Source of the DNA: Pedobacter caeni
GTDB taxonomy: Bacteria; Bacteroidota; Bacteroidia; Sphingobacteriales; Sphingobacteriaceae
Assembly (NCBI RefSeq): GCF_900129215.1
Contig: NZ_FQUQ01000008.1
Location: forward strand, 186,001-250,000
DNA length: 64,000 nt
Direction of reading: 5' to 3'
Shown: positions 10,601 through 17,627 of the stretch, piece by piece
Layout: each line of letters begins with the position of its first letter
Position numbering within the stretch: the stretch's first letter is position 1
Position numbers and translations under genes: made by a program
Notes under the pieces: model-generated
The model's database searches: none
Seen by the model: only the letters and a program-made list of their open reading frames with translations
What the model was told of the DNA's origin: nothing

Positions 10601-10771
10601 GGAATGGGAATTGTGATCGTTGGAGGAACCTTGTTCGCCCTGATCTTAACCCTCTTTGTGATCCCTGCCATTTATTCTTACTGGTCTAAAGAGCACAAAG
10701 CAAATACAGAATTAGAACTTTCGCTGAAAGCGGCCTTAGCTGAAGAAATCCTAGAAAAAACCGCACATTAA
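7652..10771 (+). CDS. RND (HAE1-type) efflux pump inner-membrane subunit
   Basis: A 1039-residue AcrB/MexB-type proton-driven exporter. The N-terminus SIKRPVLAIVMNLMILLFG is the first transmembrane helix; the porter domain carries YPNIDPTVVSVRTSYPGA. The central membrane block contains the proton-relay helix LATGLVVDDGIVVTENIF with the two Asp residues typical of HAE1 pumps, followed by the conserved SVTLAAVFLPVIF. The second half repeats the layout (QIGTIMLIGLVTKNGILIVEFAN; RLRPILMTSLAIAIGALPIA). The length matches the family. It lies 8 bases after the adaptor and 30 before the channel gene, so the three form one tripartite efflux operon. The drug spectrum cannot be read. Confidence 0.96.
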   Translation: MSISTTSIKRPVLAIVMNLMILLFGVIGYNFLGVREYPNIDPTVVSVRTSYPGANSDIIESQITEPLEKSINGIDGIRNISSSSNQGSSNITIEFNLNKDIDDAANDVRDKVSQAARSLPKDIDGNPVVSKADANSDAVITMTIQSDKRNVMELSDYAENVIADRLQTITGVSSVQIQGQRKYAMRIRISPDKLAAYGLTSQDIVTALNNENVELPSGKITGANTELIVKTLGKLTNEEEFNNLILKNDSDNVVRLKDVGYAVLGSENEETILRESGKPMVAVGLVPQPGANYLDISKEFDKRFEQLQKDVPKDIKLNISLDTTKFIKMSVTEVAETIILSLILVILIIYLFFRDWAIAIRPLLDIPVSLIFTFFIMYIFGFSINVLSLLAIVLATGLVVDDGIVVTENIFKKVEEGYSPFEAAIKGSNEIFFAVISISVTLAAVFLPVIFLEGFVGRLFREFGIVIGAAVLISAFVSLTLTPMLNAYLMKKTGHEKSKFYNLTEPYFVKLNDSYSDNLNKFLNKKWLSIPIIVVCVAMIALFWKILPKETAPYDDRSAINMRVTTPEGSSFAYTDRFMMKIQQMISDSIPDTKVNITITSPGFGGSGSTNSGFIRMGLSDPGDRGLTQDQIAAKLTRITRRYTEGKVVVTQQPTISVGRRGGLPVNYIIQAQNFEKLRDKVPLFMDEVAKDPTFTTSDVDLKFNKPEIDLTIDRDKAKNLGVSVSDIGMALQLGLSGQRFSYFFMNGKQYQVIGQFEMNDRKDPLDLSSVYVRNNKNELIQVDNMVTAREKSSPPQLYRNNRFISATVSAGLAPGKSIGEGIEAMDRISAKILDESFSTDLGGESRDFQESSSNTLFAFGLALLLVYLILSAQFESFIDPVIIILTVPMAVAGAFLSLWLFGQSWNIFSQIGTIMLIGLVTKNGILIVEFANQLKETGKSVHDAIREASVSRLRPILMTSLAIAIGALPIAMALGAAAKSRMGMGIVIVGGTLFALILTLFVIPAIYSYWSKEHKANTELELSLKAALAEEILEKTAH

Positions 10772-10801
10772 CCCATGATCCAGTTTCAACTCCATACGAA
10801 A

Positions 10802-12112
10802 ATGAAAACCAGGAAACTTCTATTTGTATTGCTGCTGCTTAGTGGCGGCAGTACCGGTTTTGCACAGCAAAAGCTAAGTTTGGAAGAAGCCATCAGCACT
10901 GCGCTAAAGAACAATTACGACATCAAGCTCGTAAATAATGAAATCCAGATTGCGAAAAATAACATCAATCCCGGAAACGCGGGGATGCTTCCTAAACTTA
11001 CTGCCGATTATAGCAGAGGAGGGAGTAATCAGAATACCGTACAGACTCAGGCATCTGGAACGGAACGGAGAACAGATGGGGCAAGGAGCACCAACCAGAG
11101 TTACGGAGCATCATTGGGATGGACCATATTTGATGGTTTTCAGATGTTTGCCAATTACGACCGGCTTAAGGAATTGCAGAAGCTGGGAGAAGTAAATGCA
11201 AAAGGAACAGTCATTGCCACGGTAGCTGATGTGATCAATGGCTATTATGCTTTGGTCAGACAGCAACAACTGGTTTTGGCAACAGACAGTGCCCTCGACA
11301 TTTCAAGGATGCGCTTAACCATTGCCAAGAACAAACTGGAGATTGGAAGAGGCTCTAAACTGGATGTCCTTTCCGCTACCGTAGATTATAATGCGGATAC
11401 TTCTCTTTATTTGCAACAGAAGAACCTGCTCAGGACGAATATGGTGACCTTAAACCAGGTCATGGCCAGAGACCTGAACCTGGTTTTCGAAGTGGATCAG
11501 AACATGAAAATAGAAAGGGATTTAAACTATACGGAATTGTCTGGTCTGGCTCAGCAACTCAGTCCGGCTTTACAATCCGCGTTTATCAATAAAAAAATTG
11601 CAGAACTCAGCCTGAAACAGGTAAAAGGGCAGCGTTATCCTACTGTAGGTCTGAACAGTGGCTACGAATTTTCTAACAGCACCAGTCCGACGGGCTTCAA
11701 CACACAATTCAGAGCACGGGGTTTCACTTATGGGGTTACAGCAAGTCTGAACTTGTTTAACGGCTTCCTGCAACGCCAGAATGAGCGTAATGCAAAAGTA
11801 CAGATCAATACGACAGAACTGAATCTTGAAAAGGCGAAACAAGACATCAATGCACAACTTCTTTCTGCGTATCAGAACTACCAGACCAATCTTGACCTGT
11901 TGAAAATAGAGAAAAACAACGTGGACATTGCGAAACAGAACCTGGACATCACACTTGAAAAATACAGGCTGGGGAGTATTTCTCCATTAGAGCTCAGAGA
12001 GGCACAAAGAAACTCCATAACAGCAATTACCCGTTATCTGGATGCACAATATCAGGCAAAACTTACAGAAATCAGCTTAAAAGAAATCAGCGGCACTTTA
12101 AATATTCAATAA
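10802..12112 (+). CDS. TolC-family outer-membrane efflux channel
   Basis: A 436-residue outer-membrane factor that completes the RND system. The start at 10802 puts a signal peptide (MKTRKLLFVLLLL, cleavage near GFAQQ) at the N-terminus; an ATG 27 bases upstream is possible but would precede it with polar residues. The mature protein has the two-fold TolC repeat: LSLEEAISTALKNNYDIKLV near the start and a second amphipathic helix block around LEKAKQDINAQLLSAYQNYQ, each with long heptad-like helices, and beta segments such as YGASLGWTIFDGF and YGVTASLNLFNGF. It directly follows the pump gene. Confidence 0.93.
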   Translation: MKTRKLLFVLLLLSGGSTGFAQQKLSLEEAISTALKNNYDIKLVNNEIQIAKNNINPGNAGMLPKLTADYSRGGSNQNTVQTQASGTERRTDGARSTNQSYGASLGWTIFDGFQMFANYDRLKELQKLGEVNAKGTVIATVADVINGYYALVRQQQLVLATDSALDISRMRLTIAKNKLEIGRGSKLDVLSATVDYNADTSLYLQQKNLLRTNMVTLNQVMARDLNLVFEVDQNMKIERDLNYTELSGLAQQLSPALQSAFINKKIAELSLKQVKGQRYPTVGLNSGYEFSNSTSPTGFNTQFRARGFTYGVTASLNLFNGFLQRQNERNAKVQINTTELNLEKAKQDINAQLLSAYQNYQTNLDLLKIEKNNVDIAKQNLDITLEKYRLGSISPLELREAQRNSITAITRYLDAQYQAKLTEISLKEISGTLNIQ

Positions 12113-12130
12113 GATTGTTATTTTTAGCAA

Positions 12131-12985
12131 ATGATTTTAGTAGCAGACAGCGGCTCCTCTAAAACTGATTGGATGGGTTATAGCCCGGAAGAGACCATCA
12201 GCTTTAGCACACAGGGTATTAACCCTTATTTTTTGAACGCACATGATATTTTTAAACTGTTTTCCAAGAAGAAGGAAATCGCATCTTATGCTGAGAAAGT
12301 AAAGGAAATATATTTCTTTGGGGCAGGCTGTTCTTCCCCGGATAAGGTTGAAGTGATCTCGAATGGGATTTCTTCCTTTTTCACTCAGGCCTATGTATCT
12401 GTAGAACATGATTTAATTGGCTCTGCTTACGCCACATGCGGCGATCAGAAGGGATTAACCTGTATTCTGGGTACAGGCTCCAACATTTCTTATTACGACG
12501 GTAAAAACGTTCATAGCGGCTCTCACGGCCTTGGTTATGTACTGGGAGATGAAGGTTCGGGTACCTTTTTTGGACGGAAGCTCATTACAAGTTATCTCTA
12601 CGGAAATATGCCGGCAGAGCTGAGTGCAAAGTTTGCACAGGATTATCAGATTGATAAAGAAACTGTAGTGACCAATCTTTATCAAAAATCATCACCAAAC
12701 ACCTATCTCGCCTCCATCAGCCGTTTCATGGCAGAGCATACAGACCACCCTTTCATTGTTAATATTTTACGGGAAGGCTTTCAGGAGTTTGTAGACAGCA
12801 ATATTAAAGATTACGCTAATTATAAAAGTCTGGACTGCCATTTTGTAGGTTCCATTGCTTTCTACTACCAGGATATTTTGAGAGAAGTTTGTTTGAACAA
12901 TGAGGTCAGGGTAGGAAAGATTTACCAGAAGCCTATTGAAGGGATTTATAATTACATCCTGAGAAAAGAGGGAATTACAGTTTAA
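12131..12985 (+). CDS. N-acetylglucosamine kinase-like BadF/BadG family ATPase
   Basis: A 284-residue sugar kinase-like protein of the ASKHA fold. The phosphate-1 loop is ADSGSSKTDW (residues 5-14), the phosphate-2 region is GTGSNISYYDG, and the connecting signature GLGYVLGDEGSGTFFGRK is typical of BadF/BadG/NAGK proteins. In Bacteroidota these usually phosphorylate GlcNAc recovered from the cell wall; the sugar is inferred from the family. It begins 18 bases after the channel gene, so it may be read from the efflux promoter, although no functional link is apparent. Its 3' end overlaps the convergent GNAT gene by 11 bases. Confidence 0.85.
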   Translation: MILVADSGSSKTDWMGYSPEETISFSTQGINPYFLNAHDIFKLFSKKKEIASYAEKVKEIYFFGAGCSSPDKVEVISNGISSFFTQAYVSVEHDLIGSAYATCGDQKGLTCILGTGSNISYYDGKNVHSGSHGLGYVLGDEGSGTFFGRKLITSYLYGNMPAELSAKFAQDYQIDKETVVTNLYQKSSPNTYLASISRFMAEHTDHPFIVNILREGFQEFVDSNIKDYANYKSLDCHFVGSIAFYYQDILREVCLNNEVRVGKIYQKPIEGIYNYILRKEGITV

Positions 12986-13418
12986 TCACTAACCGGAGCA
13001 TGTCCTTATGCTGGATTCCATTTTCAAAAATGGCTTCCTTATAATTCAGTAAAAAGAAATCTTTATCAATGCGGTCGGCTCTGAATCCCGCCCGCTGGTA
13101 AAAGGCCAGCTGATAACCAAAGGTTCCGGTTCCTACTTCAACGCTTTCTCCATTCCGTTCTTTTACCACCTTAAAAAGATGATCGAGTAATTGTCTGCCG
13201 ATTCCCTGGTTCTGATATCCGGGCATCACAGCGATATTCTTAAGTTCGTATGCTGCTTCCCCTATTGGTTGGAGGATATAGCCAGCAATGGTTTCTTCTT
13301 TAATTTTGGCAATATAAACCAATGAATCCGGGAGGTAGCCCTGAATGCTCTTTTCTTCCGGATCTGCAAGTAAGAACAAATCCATTGGGACGGGTTCATT
13401 AATTTTTGTAATCTTCAT
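12975..13418 (-). CDS. GNAT family N-acetyltransferase
   Basis: A 147-residue acetyltransferase. The acetyl-CoA site is seen as ELKNIAVMPGYQNQGIGRQLLDHLF, in which Q-N-Q-G-I-G is the R/Q-x-x-G-x-G/A loop of motif A, followed by GYQLAFYQRAGFRA, the motif B segment with the conserved Tyr and Arg-Ala-Gly-Phe. I chose the ATG at 13418; a TTG nine bases upstream is open too. The acceptor substrate is unknown. The 3' end overlaps the convergent kinase gene by 11 bases. Confidence 0.88.
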   Translation of the reverse strand: MKITKINEPVPMDLFLLADPEEKSIQGYLPDSLVYIAKIKEETIAGYILQPIGEAAYELKNIAVMPGYQNQGIGRQLLDHLFKVVKERNGESVEVGTGTFGYQLAFYQRAGFRADRIDKDFFLLNYKEAIFENGIQHKDMLRLVIKL

Positions 13419-13435
13419 TTGATACAAAAATACAA

Positions 13436-14002
13436 TTATGCAGTTTGAGGTTCAAATTCTGCGATCCCTACCCTCTTGTTCATTTCTCTTCTCACCATCA
13501 ATGCGATCAGCTCCAGCTTCTTCCGGTCCTCATCCCTGAATGTTCTTGGTTTCTTATCTACGATGCACACTGCACCTACTCTAAAGCCTTCATTTGTTGT
13601 AATGGGAGTCGCAGCATAGAAGCGCAATCCGGACTCTCCTACAATGAGGGGATTCGAGATGAGGCATGGATCCTGGATCAGGTCTTCAAAGACCGTCACA
13701 CTATCGTTTAAGATCGCAAGGGAGCACAAACTCACTTCCCTGTCTACTTCCAGTCCTACCTGCCCGCTTTGGTCTGCTTTAGTCCATACTTTATCCCGGT
13801 CAACAAAGTTGATCATTGCAATGGGAGTATTCATCATTGTTGCAGTAAGCGCAGCCAACTGATCGAATATAGGCTCAGTTTTAGTATATAGAATCTTATA
13901 CTTTTTTAAATTTTCCAATCGGGCTTCTTCGTCCGACGGAACCAAGGTATTTCCTATGTTATCTTCCAATTTATTAAAATCTAGTCGTATACACTTTAAC
14001 AA
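13436..14002 (-). CDS. GAF domain protein, start uncertain
   Basis: Up to 188 residues, almost all of them one GAF domain of the small-molecule or redox-sensing type: EEARLENLKKYKILYT, PIFDQLAALTATMMNTPIAMINFVDRDKVW, EVSLCSLAIL, FYAATPITTNEGFRVGAVCIVDKKPRTF, followed by a C-terminal helix. Such stand-alone GAF proteins are common in Bacteroidota and usually open with a short segment before EEARL. Here no ATG precedes the domain in frame; the open frame begins with TTG at 14002 and another TTG at 13969. Either it uses TTG, or its 5' end has been damaged. It follows the GNAT gene in the same orientation (17-base gap to the GNAT ATG). Ligand unknown. Confidence 0.75.
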   Translation of the reverse strand: MLKCIRLDFNKLEDNIGNTLVPSDEEARLENLKKYKILYTKTEPIFDQLAALTATMMNTPIAMINFVDRDKVWTKADQSGQVGLEVDREVSLCSLAILNDSVTVFEDLIQDPCLISNPLIVGESGLRFYAATPITTNEGFRVGAVCIVDKKPRTFRDEDRKKLELIALMVRREMNKRVGIAEFEPQTA

Positions 14003-14325
14003 TTACCATACCTATTGGGAGGTCTTATCTATTTGGCACACAGGAAGAACTAGATCGTGAATATAAACAGATTGAATAGGGCAAAATGCCTTCATCCAGC
14101 CTAAAGACCAATAGAAGCTTTGGCAAAAGCCCATGATTCTATACGGGCAATTTTTACTCACTTTGATGATTAATCAGCCTATTTTACTACGCCATATTCA
14201 TGTTATCCGCTATATTATCCCATTTCCCTATCGAGGTGCCCTCACACCCAAAACAGCTATAGAACTGAATATCAGTTAAAAGTAAACAAAAACATCGATT
14301 TTCTTAAAAAAACAATTTCGGCCTG
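14003..14325. other. gene-free stretch, nothing recognised
   Basis: No open frame longer than about 25 codons with normal codon use is seen on either strand, and there are no strong hairpins or repeats. It lies upstream of the GAF gene, whose start is unclear, so it may hold the remains of a 5' coding region or simply spacer. Confidence 0.4.
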
Positions 14326-14529
14326 CTATCTGTCGACTTTTTCCGAACTGCTAAATACCCATTCGTTTTTAGCAGTTTTAAGATAACTAACTTTATAATT
14401 CTCATTTGGAGGTAACGTAAAATGAAAAACGAGTATCTTTTCATTGGGATCTTTTGGCAAGAACCCCGGAAGTAAGGTATCCGCAACCATTTTAACATGT
14501 GCTTCAGTATGCATATCTTTTTGATGCAA
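14326..14529 (-). CDS. small hypothetical protein
   Basis: A 67-residue acidic-to-neutral protein with no signal peptide: MHQKDMHTEAHVKMVADTLL at the N-terminus, then a likely two-strand sheet (EKILVFHFTLPPNENYKVSYLKTAKNEWVFSS). Codon use matches the neighbours and the frame is clean to TAG. A second frame on the same strand (14304-14498) is read as a shadow. It follows the OmpA-family gene and its terminator, so it probably has its own promoter. I recognise no family. Confidence 0.5.
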   Translation of the reverse strand: MHQKDMHTEAHVKMVADTLLPGFLPKDPNEKILVFHFTLPPNENYKVSYLKTAKNEWVFSSSEKVDR

Positions 14530-14533
14530 AGGT

Positions 14534-14588
14534 AAAAGCCCCGATCCGAATATTAAGCATAAATCTTAAATATTCAGACCGGGGCCTT
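14534..14588 (-). terminator. terminator after the OmpA-PorP-adhesin operon
   Basis: On the minus strand AAGGCCCCGGTCTGAATATT pairs imperfectly with the segment ending CGGATCGGGGCTTTT around a short loop, just after the stop codon at 14606. The T tract is short (four T), so its efficiency is uncertain. Confidence 0.65.
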
Positions 14589-14605
14589 AAGTTGAGAATT
14601 TGTAT

Positions 14606-16606
14606 TTAATTTTTGGTAACCTTGAATTCAGTACGTCTGTTCAGTGCTCTTCCTGCAGGATTATCTTTTCCATTTGGAAGTTTATTTGGCGCAACCGGCA
14701 TGGTCATTCCATAGCCCTTACTTGTCATCCTGTTTTGTGAAATACCTTTTGCAATGAGGTAATCCACGCATGATTTAGCTCTTCTGTCGGAAAGGTCCAG
14801 GTTATAAGCCGGTGTTCCTTTACTGTCCGTATGCGCACTTAGTTCTATTTCAATTTTTGGATTGTCTACCATGATCGTGTACAGGTAATCCATTTTCACT
14901 TTTGAATCAGCGGTCAGGTCTGCTTTATCAAATTCATACAGTACGTCCTTAAGCACAATTGGTTTATCTTTTTCATAAGGAGTCAGGCAGATCTCTTCGC
15001 TGAACAAGGTATCTTTTTGCGCCAGCTGATCATAGGTATAGCTTAAGGTTTTGATAAAGTATTTGGCTTTCTCTGCAGTAATTTTAATCTGACGGTTAGA
15101 GTTCAGCCTGAAGTTGTATTTTCCATCCGCTCCTGTTGTAAATTTAAACTGTTGCATAGAATCCGCAAGTGTCACCACCACATTGTCTAATGGTTTTCCG
15201 GTGATACAATCAACGATCGCCCCCTTGATGTTCAGGTATTCGCGTTTCAAATGAAAGATCTCCAGACAGCACAGGGATTCCCTGTCTGAACTGATATAAC
15301 CTTCCACATCATTATCGTCCAGAGGAGTGAAATATAAATCGTCCTTCGAAGAGTTAAACGGATAACCAAGGTTACGCGGATCAGACCAGCTGTCGAAATC
15401 GCCATCACTTTCAAAAAAGTCAAAACCACCCAGTCCGACTTTTCCATTACTGCTGTACAATAATTTTTTAGTCTTCACATTATAATACGGAGCTTCTTCA
15501 TCGCCTGGAGTATTAATCGTGCTGCCCATGTTTACAGCCTGTCCAAGTGATCCATCAGGACGAATTGCACAATACCATAAGTCATATTTTCCTTGCCCGC
15601 CAGGACGGTCAGAAGAGAAGATCAGATATTTACCATTTTTACTTACTGAAGGCTGCATGGCATTAAATCCTTTCACATTGATATTGCCTCCAAGTTCTAT
15701 GGGTTCTGACCAATCTGATCCTGTAGCAGAGGCAGAATTCAGCTGATAAATCTTTCTGGTTTCTTTGGCACTCCATCCGGTGATGAACATTACTTTTCCG
15801 TTTGGAAGGAAAGCCGGTGTAGCAAGTTCTTTATTTTTACTGATTGCCGGAATTTTCTTGATTGAAATGCTTTCTTTTAAAGGGTTTCCGGAAGTTTCAT
15901 AAATCGCATTTACATACGGCGTCTGTTTTCTCGTAACTTTTGAATTGCTCGTTGCATCAGATAACACCACATTTTTACCTCCACTTCCGATTGGTCTGGA
16001 AGAGGTAAAGTAAAAATTATTACCTCTTAGCAAAGGGGTATAATTGGATCCTGCCTGGTTGATGTCATTCTTTAATCTTGCCAGTTTAAACAAGCGTGGA
16101 TGGCTCACCTCATATAAGGCAAACTGGCAGGAAGCAATTTCCGTTTTAGTCCTTGCTGCATATTCGTCTTTTGCAGTATATTTTTTCTGGAAAGTTTCAA
16201 AAGCAGTAATCGCTTCTGTATAGTTTTGGTTGGCCCTTAACGTCACCCCATACCAAAAGGTACTCAGGATATATTTCGGGTTATTGAAATCTTTAGCGAT
16301 GGCATACCATTTCTCTGCATCAGTAAAGTTCTTATACTGCCTGAGTGATTCTGCCAGTTGGAAGACACTATATTCATAATCTTCTTTCTTTGGGCTCTCC
16401 TGTTTCAGTTTAGTCTGAAAACCATAAGGCACCACAAAACCGGAGCTATCAGGCGAGATCTGTAACGCTTTTTTATAATATTCTGCCGCAGCATAATATT
16501 CCTTATTCAGGTAATAAACATCAGCAACTCGTTTGCTATTGGTTACAAATTGAGCACTGACAACATTGCTAAGCAAGCAGAGGACGAGTAATAATTTAAG
16601 TTTCAT
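14606..16606 (-). CDS. OmpA-family protein with TPR, PD40 propeller and carboxypeptidase-regulatory domains
   Basis: A 666-residue exported protein. In order: a signal peptide (1-18); a TPR-like helical region (ADVYYLNKEYYAAAEYYKKAL and repeats, about 25-165); WD40-like PD40 beta-propeller blades (GNNFYFTSSRPIGSGGKNV, QPSVSKNGKYLIFSSDRPGG, KLLYSSNGKVGLGGFDFF, about 190-440); a carboxypeptidase-regulatory-like fold (IKGAIVDCITGKPLDNVVVT, about 455-545); and a C-terminal OmpA peptidoglycan-binding domain (LYEFDKADLTADSKVKMDYL, ELSAHTDSKGTPAYNLDLSDRRA). This is the PorE-like architecture often encoded with SprF/PorP and a type B-sorted adhesin. It lies 11 bases after the PorP/SprF gene and probably anchors that secretion module to the cell wall. 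Confidence 0.9.
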   Translation of the reverse strand: MKLKLLLVLCLLSNVVSAQFVTNSKRVADVYYLNKEYYAAAEYYKKALQISPDSSGFVVPYGFQTKLKQESPKKEDYEYSVFQLAESLRQYKNFTDAEKWYAIAKDFNNPKYILSTFWYGVTLRANQNYTEAITAFETFQKKYTAKDEYAARTKTEIASCQFALYEVSHPRLFKLARLKNDINQAGSNYTPLLRGNNFYFTSSRPIGSGGKNVVLSDATSNSKVTRKQTPYVNAIYETSGNPLKESISIKKIPAISKNKELATPAFLPNGKVMFITGWSAKETRKIYQLNSASATGSDWSEPIELGGNINVKGFNAMQPSVSKNGKYLIFSSDRPGGQGKYDLWYCAIRPDGSLGQAVNMGSTINTPGDEEAPYYNVKTKKLLYSSNGKVGLGGFDFFESDGDFDSWSDPRNLGYPFNSSKDDLYFTPLDDNDVEGYISSDRESLCCLEIFHLKREYLNIKGAIVDCITGKPLDNVVVTLADSMQQFKFTTGADGKYNFRLNSNRQIKITAEKAKYFIKTLSYTYDQLAQKDTLFSEEICLTPYEKDKPIVLKDVLYEFDKADLTADSKVKMDYLYTIMVDNPKIEIELSAHTDSKGTPAYNLDLSDRRAKSCVDYLIAKGISQNRMTSKGYGMTMPVAPNKLPNGKDNPAGRALNRRTEFKVTKN

Positions 16607-16617
16607 ATCGCGTTATA

Positions 16618-17613
16618 TTATAATCTTGGACAAAAGAAATTCGGGCCTGTCACTCCTCTTCTTCTGGTGAATGAGATGGACAGTTCCAGACCGCCCTGAC
16701 TACGGGCCATTTTATTGAAACTTGAGGTATTGAAGTCGTAACTCACCCCAAACACCATGTTTTTAATATTGAGGCCAAAGAAGGCAATCGCTGCATCATC
16801 TACCCTGTAGTTCGTTCCAAACATTAGGTCAGCTTCCGGGTTCAACATCACTTTAGCATAAGCACCCACAGAGGTTTCTTTCGCATTCCCCTGTCTCATA
16901 TACAATGCATTCGGAGTGATGTCCAACATGTCGGTTACTTTAATCCTTGCACCACCATGACCCGCGTAACGGATCGGCATGCGGACGTCTGTTCCCAGAA
17001 ATTTATCGATTGGTCTGGTTAGGTGAGCGGCCGTTGCACCGGCAAAAACGTTGATCATCTGATCCGGGTTTCCATCAAAATACATCACTCCGACATTCAC
17101 ATCTGGAACAAGGGTATTAGATGAAGCAAAAGATTCACTGATTCCAAAATTAGGGTCATAACCCGTTACCGGATTAAACTGACTACCCAATGTAATCTTG
17201 GAAGCATCAAAACTTTTGTTCAGAATTCCGGCTTGTACACCGAAGTTGACCATATTTTGTCCGGTTTCACCAAAGTGAATCCGATAGGCTGCAGAAGCCA
17301 GGACACTCAGGTGGTTATAACTGATATCTCCCGCATTCTGGTTCAGCACCATAGCCCCAAAGGCGAGGTTTTTAACGGGGGCCATATCAAATGACGCGCC
17401 CCCCGTTAAGAATGAATTAGAAACACCGCCCCATTGTTGTTTCGCATTTATGGAGACTCTGTACTCACCATCGGTTACCCCGGTCAATGCCGGGTTTAAC
17501 CACAGTGGATGTGCGTAATATTGTGAGAAATGAGGATCAATCTGCGCGATAACCCTTTGCGTTCCTAAACTCAAAAACGCTCCTGCTATTATAATTTTTA
17601 CTAGGTTCTTCAT
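16618..17613 (-). CDS. PorP/SprF family type IX secretion membrane protein
   Basis: A 331-residue outer-membrane barrel protein. The signal peptide ends near VIAQ, followed at once by the family start DPHFSQYYAHPLWLNPALTG and EYRVSINAKQQWG, the hallmark of PorP/SprF proteins. Further strand signatures include FDMAPVKNLAFGAMVLNQNAGDISYNHLS and NLKNMVFGVSYDFN-like segments close to the C-terminus, which ends in arginine-leucine. SprF proteins work with the type IX secretion core to export and attach adhesins that carry a type B C-terminal domain; the neighbouring giant gene encodes just such a cargo, 14 bases upstream. The export role is inferred from family and context. Confidence 0.92.
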   Translation of the reverse strand: MKNLVKIIIAGAFLSLGTQRVIAQIDPHFSQYYAHPLWLNPALTGVTDGEYRVSINAKQQWGGVSNSFLTGGASFDMAPVKNLAFGAMVLNQNAGDISYNHLSVLASAAYRIHFGETGQNMVNFGVQAGILNKSFDASKITLGSQFNPVTGYDPNFGISESFASSNTLVPDVNVGVMYFDGNPDQMINVFAGATAAHLTRPIDKFLGTDVRMPIRYAGHGGARIKVTDMLDITPNALYMRQGNAKETSVGAYAKVMLNPEADLMFGTNYRVDDAAIAFFGLNIKNMVFGVSYDFNTSSFNKMARSQGGLELSISFTRRRGVTGPNFFCPRL

Positions 17614-17627
17614 AACAATTGTGTTTA

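Noticed and set aside
14304..14498. Second minus-strand frame of 64 codons overlapping the small hypothetical gene
   Set aside because: Composition (many Arg, Ile, Lys in odd runs) is less protein-like than the 67-codon frame at 14326-14529, which also has the better start.
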